From an uncultured Lachnospiraceae bacterium (lineage in GTDB: Bacteria > Bacillota > Clostridia > Lachnospirales > Anaerotignaceae), in the NCBI GenBank assembly GCA_944384285.1, contig CALWSX010000152.1, forward strand, positions 1-10,162: a stretch of 10,162 bases of DNA. The letters are read 5' to 3'. A program made the position numbers and the translations under genes. Below, piece after piece: positions 7,114-10,162 of the stretch. The notes beneath the pieces were generated by a model. It did no database searches and was not told the origin of the DNA. It was given only the letters and a program-made list of their open reading frames with translations. Numbering within the stretch: the first letter of the stretch is position 1; each line of letters starts with the position of its first letter.

Positions 7114-9384
7114 ATGCAAACACAAAATGTATCAACAAAATTATATGAAATAGCTGTCAGAATACGTGAAATGCGTGAAATTGCCGGTTTTTCCGTTGAG
7201 GAAATGGCTACAAAAACAGATACAACTGTTGAAGAATATAAAAAATATGAAGCGGGACTTATTGATTTCCCATTCACTTTTATACATAAATGCGCCCTTG
7301 CTTTTGATATTGGAATTATGGATATTTTGGAAGGTCAAAGTGCTCACCTTTCATCATATACAGTTACAAGAAAAGGCTGTGGTCAGCAAACTGCAAAAGA
7401 ACTTGGTATCGAAATTTCAAACCTTGCGCCTCTTTTCAGAGATAAAATCGCTGAACCATATTTCGTTAAATACGACTATATGGAAGATTTACAAAATAAA
7501 CCAATTCACTTAACAAAACATTCAGGACAAGAATTTGACTTAATTCTTTCCGGAAGTTTAAAAGTTCAAGTTGGTGACAATATCGAAATTTTAAACGAAG
7601 GCGATTCTATTTATTATAACAGTTCTGAGCCTCATGGTATGATTGCTTATGGTGGAGAAGATTGTAAATTCCTTGCAGTTGTTCTTCCTGGTGAAGATGT
7701 TGTACATGAAGAAGAAATCGTTGAAACAATAGCATCTATCGACAGAAGTCCAAAACTTTTATGCGAAAAATTTATTCATGTTACAGAAAATCAAAATCAT
7801 GCTTTAACAGATATTAAATTTACAAATGAAGACAGCTTTAATTTTGCTTTTGATGTTGTTGATGCAGTTGCAGATAAATATCCTGATAAACTTGCACTTT
7901 TACATCTTGATAACAATAAAAATGAAACAAGATTTACTTATTCAGATATTAAAAAGCTTTCTTCAAGATGCGCAAACTATTTTAAAGCACTTGGAATTAA
8001 AAAAGGCGATAAAGTAATGATTGTTCTTAAAAGAAATTATCAATTCTGGTTAGCAATTATCGCTCTTCATAAAATTGGTGCTATTGCTATCCCTGCAACA
8101 AATCTTCTTCAACAGCATGACTTTGAATATAGATTTAATGCTGCAGAAGTATCTACAATAATCTGTACAGCAGATGGAGATGTTGCAGAACAGGTTGAAC
8201 TTGCTGAAAATGCTTCCCCTACTCTCAAACTTAAACTTCTTGTAGGCGGAAACAGAGAAGGCTGGAGAAACTTTAATGAAGAATATCCAATGTATAGAGG
8301 TACATTTAACAGAACAGAAGATTCTCCTTGTGGCGACGATACTATGATAATGCTTTTCTCATCAGGAACAACAGGTTATCCAAAAATCGTTGCTCATAGT
8401 TACAAATATGCTTTGGGACATTTCATCACAGCTAAATATTGGCATGGAGTAGTTCCAGATGGACTTCACTTTACTATTTCTGATACAGGTTGGGGAAAAG
8501 CTCTTTGGGGCAAACTCTATGGACAGTGGCTTTGTGAAGGTGCAGTATTTGCATATGACTTTGACAGATTTAAAGCAAGCGATATTCTTCCGCTTTTTGA
8601 AAAATACCAGATTACAACATTCTGCGCTCCTCCTACAATGTATCGTATGATGATAAAAGAAGATTTATCTACTTATGATTTCTCTTCTGTAAAACGTGCT
8701 ACAACAGCAGGTGAAGCTATGAACCCTGAAGTTTTCCGTCAGATTGAAAAACAGACAGGACTTCTCCTTATGGAAGGTTTTGGACAGACAGAAACAACTC
8801 TTTCAATAGCAAACTTTATGGGATCAACACATAAAATTGGTTCTATGGGTACTCCTTCACCACTCTATGATGTTGATATCGTAGATAAAGATGGTAACCC
8901 TCAGGGAATTGGTCAGCCAGGTGAAATCGTTATAAGAACAAAAGATTCTGTTCCTTGTGGTCTTTTCAAAGGTTATTATTTAAATGAAGAAGCTACAAAC
9001 GAAGCTTGGCATGACGGTATGTATCATACAGGTGATATGGCTTGGAAAGACGAAGACGGTTTTTACTGGTATGTCGGCAGAGTTGATGACGTAATCAAAT
9101 CTTCCGGATATCGTATTGGACCTTTTGAAATTGAAAGTGTTATCATGGAACTTCCTTATGTATTAGAATGTGGCGTATCCCCTGAACCTGATGAATTAAG
9201 AGGACAAATTGTAAAAGCAAGCGTTGTTCTTACAAAAGGAACTGAACCTACAGAAGAGCTTAAAAAAGAAATCCAAGAATATGTAAAACATAGAACAGCT
9301 CCTTATAAATACCCAAGACTTGTTGTGTTCAAAGACGAACTTCCAAAAACAATCAGTGGTAAAATCATAAGAAATAAACTTTAA
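7114..9384 (+). CDS. XRE-type HTH + cupin + AMP-forming acyl-CoA synthetase fusion
   Basis: A 756-residue, three-part protein. Residues about 13-73 are a Cro/C1-type helix-turn-helix (IREMREIAGFSVEEMATKT... ending ALAFDIGIMDILEG). Residues about 125-192 are a cupin like that of XRE-cupin regulators, with His135, Glu139, Gly146 and the second motif GDSIYYNSSEPHG (His174). From about 240 to the end is an ANL ligase of the acetyl/medium-chain (ACSM/MacS) type: SSGTTGYPK (416-424), GFGQTET (555-561), YHTGD (637-641), GRVDDVIKSSGYRIGPFE (655-672) and C-terminal SGKIIRNKL with catalytic Lys750. All ligase motifs are intact, so an active acyl-CoA synthetase is expected. RBS GGAGGA precedes the ATG. 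The upstream Ile T-box suggests 2-methylbutyrate as substrate (inference); archaeal MacS enzymes of this class are known to use 2-methylbutyrate. The HTH could allow autoregulation by a DNA-binding enzyme, or be a structural remnant. Confidence 0.93.
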   Translation: MQTQNVSTKLYEIAVRIREMREIAGFSVEEMATKTDTTVEEYKKYEAGLIDFPFTFIHKCALAFDIGIMDILEGQSAHLSSYTVTRKGCGQQTAKELGIEISNLAPLFRDKIAEPYFVKYDYMEDLQNKPIHLTKHSGQEFDLILSGSLKVQVGDNIEILNEGDSIYYNSSEPHGMIAYGGEDCKFLAVVLPGEDVVHEEEIVETIASIDRSPKLLCEKFIHVTENQNHALTDIKFTNEDSFNFAFDVVDAVADKYPDKLALLHLDNNKNETRFTYSDIKKLSSRCANYFKALGIKKGDKVMIVLKRNYQFWLAIIALHKIGAIAIPATNLLQQHDFEYRFNAAEVSTIICTADGDVAEQVELAENASPTLKLKLLVGGNREGWRNFNEEYPMYRGTFNRTEDSPCGDDTMIMLFSSGTTGYPKIVAHSYKYALGHFITAKYWHGVVPDGLHFTISDTGWGKALWGKLYGQWLCEGAVFAYDFDRFKASDILPLFEKYQITTFCAPPTMYRMMIKEDLSTYDFSSVKRATTAGEAMNPEVFRQIEKQTGLLLMEGFGQTETTLSIANFMGSTHKIGSMGTPSPLYDVDIVDKDGNPQGIGQPGEIVIRTKDSVPCGLFKGYYLNEEATNEAWHDGMYHTGDMAWKDEDGFYWYVGRVDDVIKSSGYRIGPFEIESVIMELPYVLECGVSPEPDELRGQIVKASVVLTKGTEPTEELKKEIQEYVKHRTAPYKYPRLVVFKDELPKTISGKIIRNKL

Positions 9385-9401
9385 CAAAAAAATAACTATT
9401 A

Positions 9402-9430
9402 TTGACATCTGATTTTTGATATGTTATCAT
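9402..9430 (+). promoter_or_regulatory. Sigma-A promoter of the Val T-box unit
   Basis: TTGACA (9402-9407), a 17-base spacer ending TGT and TATCAT (9425-9430) give an extended -10 promoter. Expected start near 9437. Only 17 bases separate the -35 from the stop codon of the preceding synthetase gene, and no terminator lies between, so transcripts from the Ile unit probably enter this leader as well. Confidence 0.8.
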
Positions 9431-9436
9431 CATAAA

Positions 9437-9717
9437 AATTAAAAATCTAAAAGCTGTGACAAGGAGAGCATTTCTGTTTGTACTTACAGAGAATTGGCGG
9501 TTGGTGCAAGCCAAAAAGATACATAGATTTGTTGTAGCCTTTGAGCTGGAAAGAAGAAAGTAATTTTTTATCAGTAGATCTTTCCCGTCTCACTACGTAA
9601 GTGTGTAGGGCTTGTTTGAGCCCGATGAGTGGTAAACTTTATGTTTGCAATTTGAGTGGTACCGCGGGTTATATACTCGTCTCAATGATAACTATATCTT
9701 TGGGGCGAGTTTTTTTT
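9437..9717 (+). promoter_or_regulatory. T-box riboswitch leader, valine specifier (GUA)
   Basis: Same architecture as the Ile leader upstream: AAGCTGTGACAAGG at the Stem I base, apical elements CAGAGAATTGGCGG...GGTGCAAGCCAA, an AAGG/CCTT helix, the T-box core TTGAGTGGTACCGCGGG (9652-9668) and a terminator. By the positional rule the specifier is GTA at 9534-9536, followed by G, CCTTT and GAGC, hence Val. The TGGT bulge fits the discriminator A of the tRNA-Val(UAC) gene at 5594-5666, whose anticodon pairs exactly with GUA. It should control the downstream paralogue in response to valine tRNA charging. Confidence 0.93.
9676..9717 (+). terminator. Rho-independent terminator of the Val T-box
   Basis: CTCGTCTCAA (9676-9685) pairs with TTGGGGCGAG (9700-9709), including two G-U pairs, and is followed by eight T (9710-9717). 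It is weaker in pairing than the Ile T-box terminator and has a longer loop, but sits at the same place after the T-box core. Confidence 0.9.
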
Positions 9718-9749
9718 CGCCCCCTAACAAAAACGGAGGTTAAAATCTT

Positions 9750-10162
9750 ATGAAACAAATTACAGGACTTGACTTTAAAATTCACGAAATGGCCGGACGT
9801 ATAAGAGAACTTCGTATCATTGAAGGACTTGGTGTTTCTGAAATGGCAGAAAAAACGGGTGTAAGCGAAGAAGAATATATAGCCTGCGAAAATGGAAATC
9901 ACGACTTATCATTTGCTTTTTTGTACAGATGTGCCCTTGCCTTTAACGTAGACGTTACAGATATTATAGAAGGTTCTAGCCCTAAGCTTGAATCATACCT
10001 TGTTACAAGAAATGGCAAAGGTCAAAGAATTGAACAAGCTCATGGTATGGTTTATTACAACCTTGCATCTTCATTCAAAAACAGAATTGCAGAGCCGTTG
10101 CTTGTTAGAAGTGAATATCACGAAGAAAACGGAACAAAGGATATAGAACTTACAACTCACTC
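9750..10162 (+). CDS. Paralogue of the HTH-cupin-acyl-CoA synthetase, 5' part only
   Basis: The frame is open from the ATG at 9750 to the window edge (137 codons). RBS ACGGAGGT is ten bases before the start. The visible part is the helix-turn-helix region (about residues 13-74: GRIRELRIIEGLGVSEMAEK, then CALAFNVDVTDIIEG) and the linker leading to a cupin. It aligns without gaps over much of the region with the protein at 7114: shared stretches include CALAF, the spacing to D-I-x-EG, the S-Y-x-VTR-x-G-x-GQ stretch and the RIAEP/KIAEP-like segment. The synthetase domain is not visible and is inferred from the paralogue. Its own valine T-box suggests isobutyrate as the substrate if the ligase is present (inference). 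The two genes look like a tandem duplication together with their leaders. Confidence 0.88.
   Translation, partial: MKQITGLDFKIHEMAGRIRELRIIEGLGVSEMAEKTGVSEEEYIACENGNHDLSFAFLYRCALAFNVDVTDIIEGSSPKLESYLVTRNGKGQRIEQAHGMVYYNLASSFKNRIAEPLLVRSEYHEENGTKDIELTTH

Noticed and set aside
7166..7513. 115-codon plus-strand frame inside the HTH-cupin region
   Set aside because: It is an out-of-frame shadow of the fusion gene. The real frame carries recognisable HTH and cupin motifs and the ribosome binding site.
1..10162. CRISPR arrays, insertion sequences, prophage or integrase signs
   Set aside because: I saw no regularly spaced repeats, transposase motifs or flanking inverted repeats. The only repeated structures are the T-box leaders and the paralogous gene starts.

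Overview
The window looks like a chromosomal segment of an AT-rich, spore-forming anaerobic Firmicute, most likely a member of Clostridia. The grounds are a well conserved spoIVA sporulation gene, three T-box leaders, tRNA genes without encoded CCA, strong purine-rich ribosome binding sites and A/T-rich codon use. I cannot name the species.

Layout. From 1 to 5826 everything is on the minus strand. Reading in the direction of transcription: a two-gene tRNA unit (Glu-CUC, Val-UAC; 5767-5594), then a T-box leader with a leucine CUC specifier (about 5535-5267), which controls a two-gene operon. The first gene of that operon encodes a LeuA-like protein whose catalytic metal-binding residues are replaced. 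The second encodes a fusion of a sugar-phosphate-isomerase-like TIM barrel with an AMP-forming acyl-CoA synthetase. Then comes spoIVA (partial at the left edge). A hairpin between the fusion gene and spoIVA looks like a terminator, and its 3' arm also contains the spoIVA ribosome binding site.

From 5885 onward everything is on the plus strand: a DEDDh 3'-5' exonuclease gene, a second T-box leader with an isoleucine AUC specifier, and a 756-residue XRE helix-turn-helix/cupin/acyl-CoA synthetase fusion. After that come a third T-box leader with a valine GUA specifier and the start of a paralogue of the same fusion, cut by the right edge.

How the genes may work together (inference). Three neighbouring transcription units each have a T-box for a different branched-chain amino acid (Leu, Ile, Val). 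Two of them encode acyl-CoA synthetases, and the third unit starts with the same N-terminal domains as its synthetase neighbour. T-boxes switch genes on when the cognate tRNA is uncharged, so these enzymes should help supply branched-chain amino acids. The simplest model is salvage of isovalerate, 2-methylbutyrate and isobutyrate: each acid is activated to its CoA ester, reductively carboxylated to the 2-oxo acid by a ferredoxin-dependent oxidoreductase encoded elsewhere, and transaminated to Leu, Ile or Val. The HTH-cupin part of the plus-strand enzymes could add transcriptional autoregulation or ligand sensing. The specifier assignments and domain calls are read from the sequence; the substrates are predictions.
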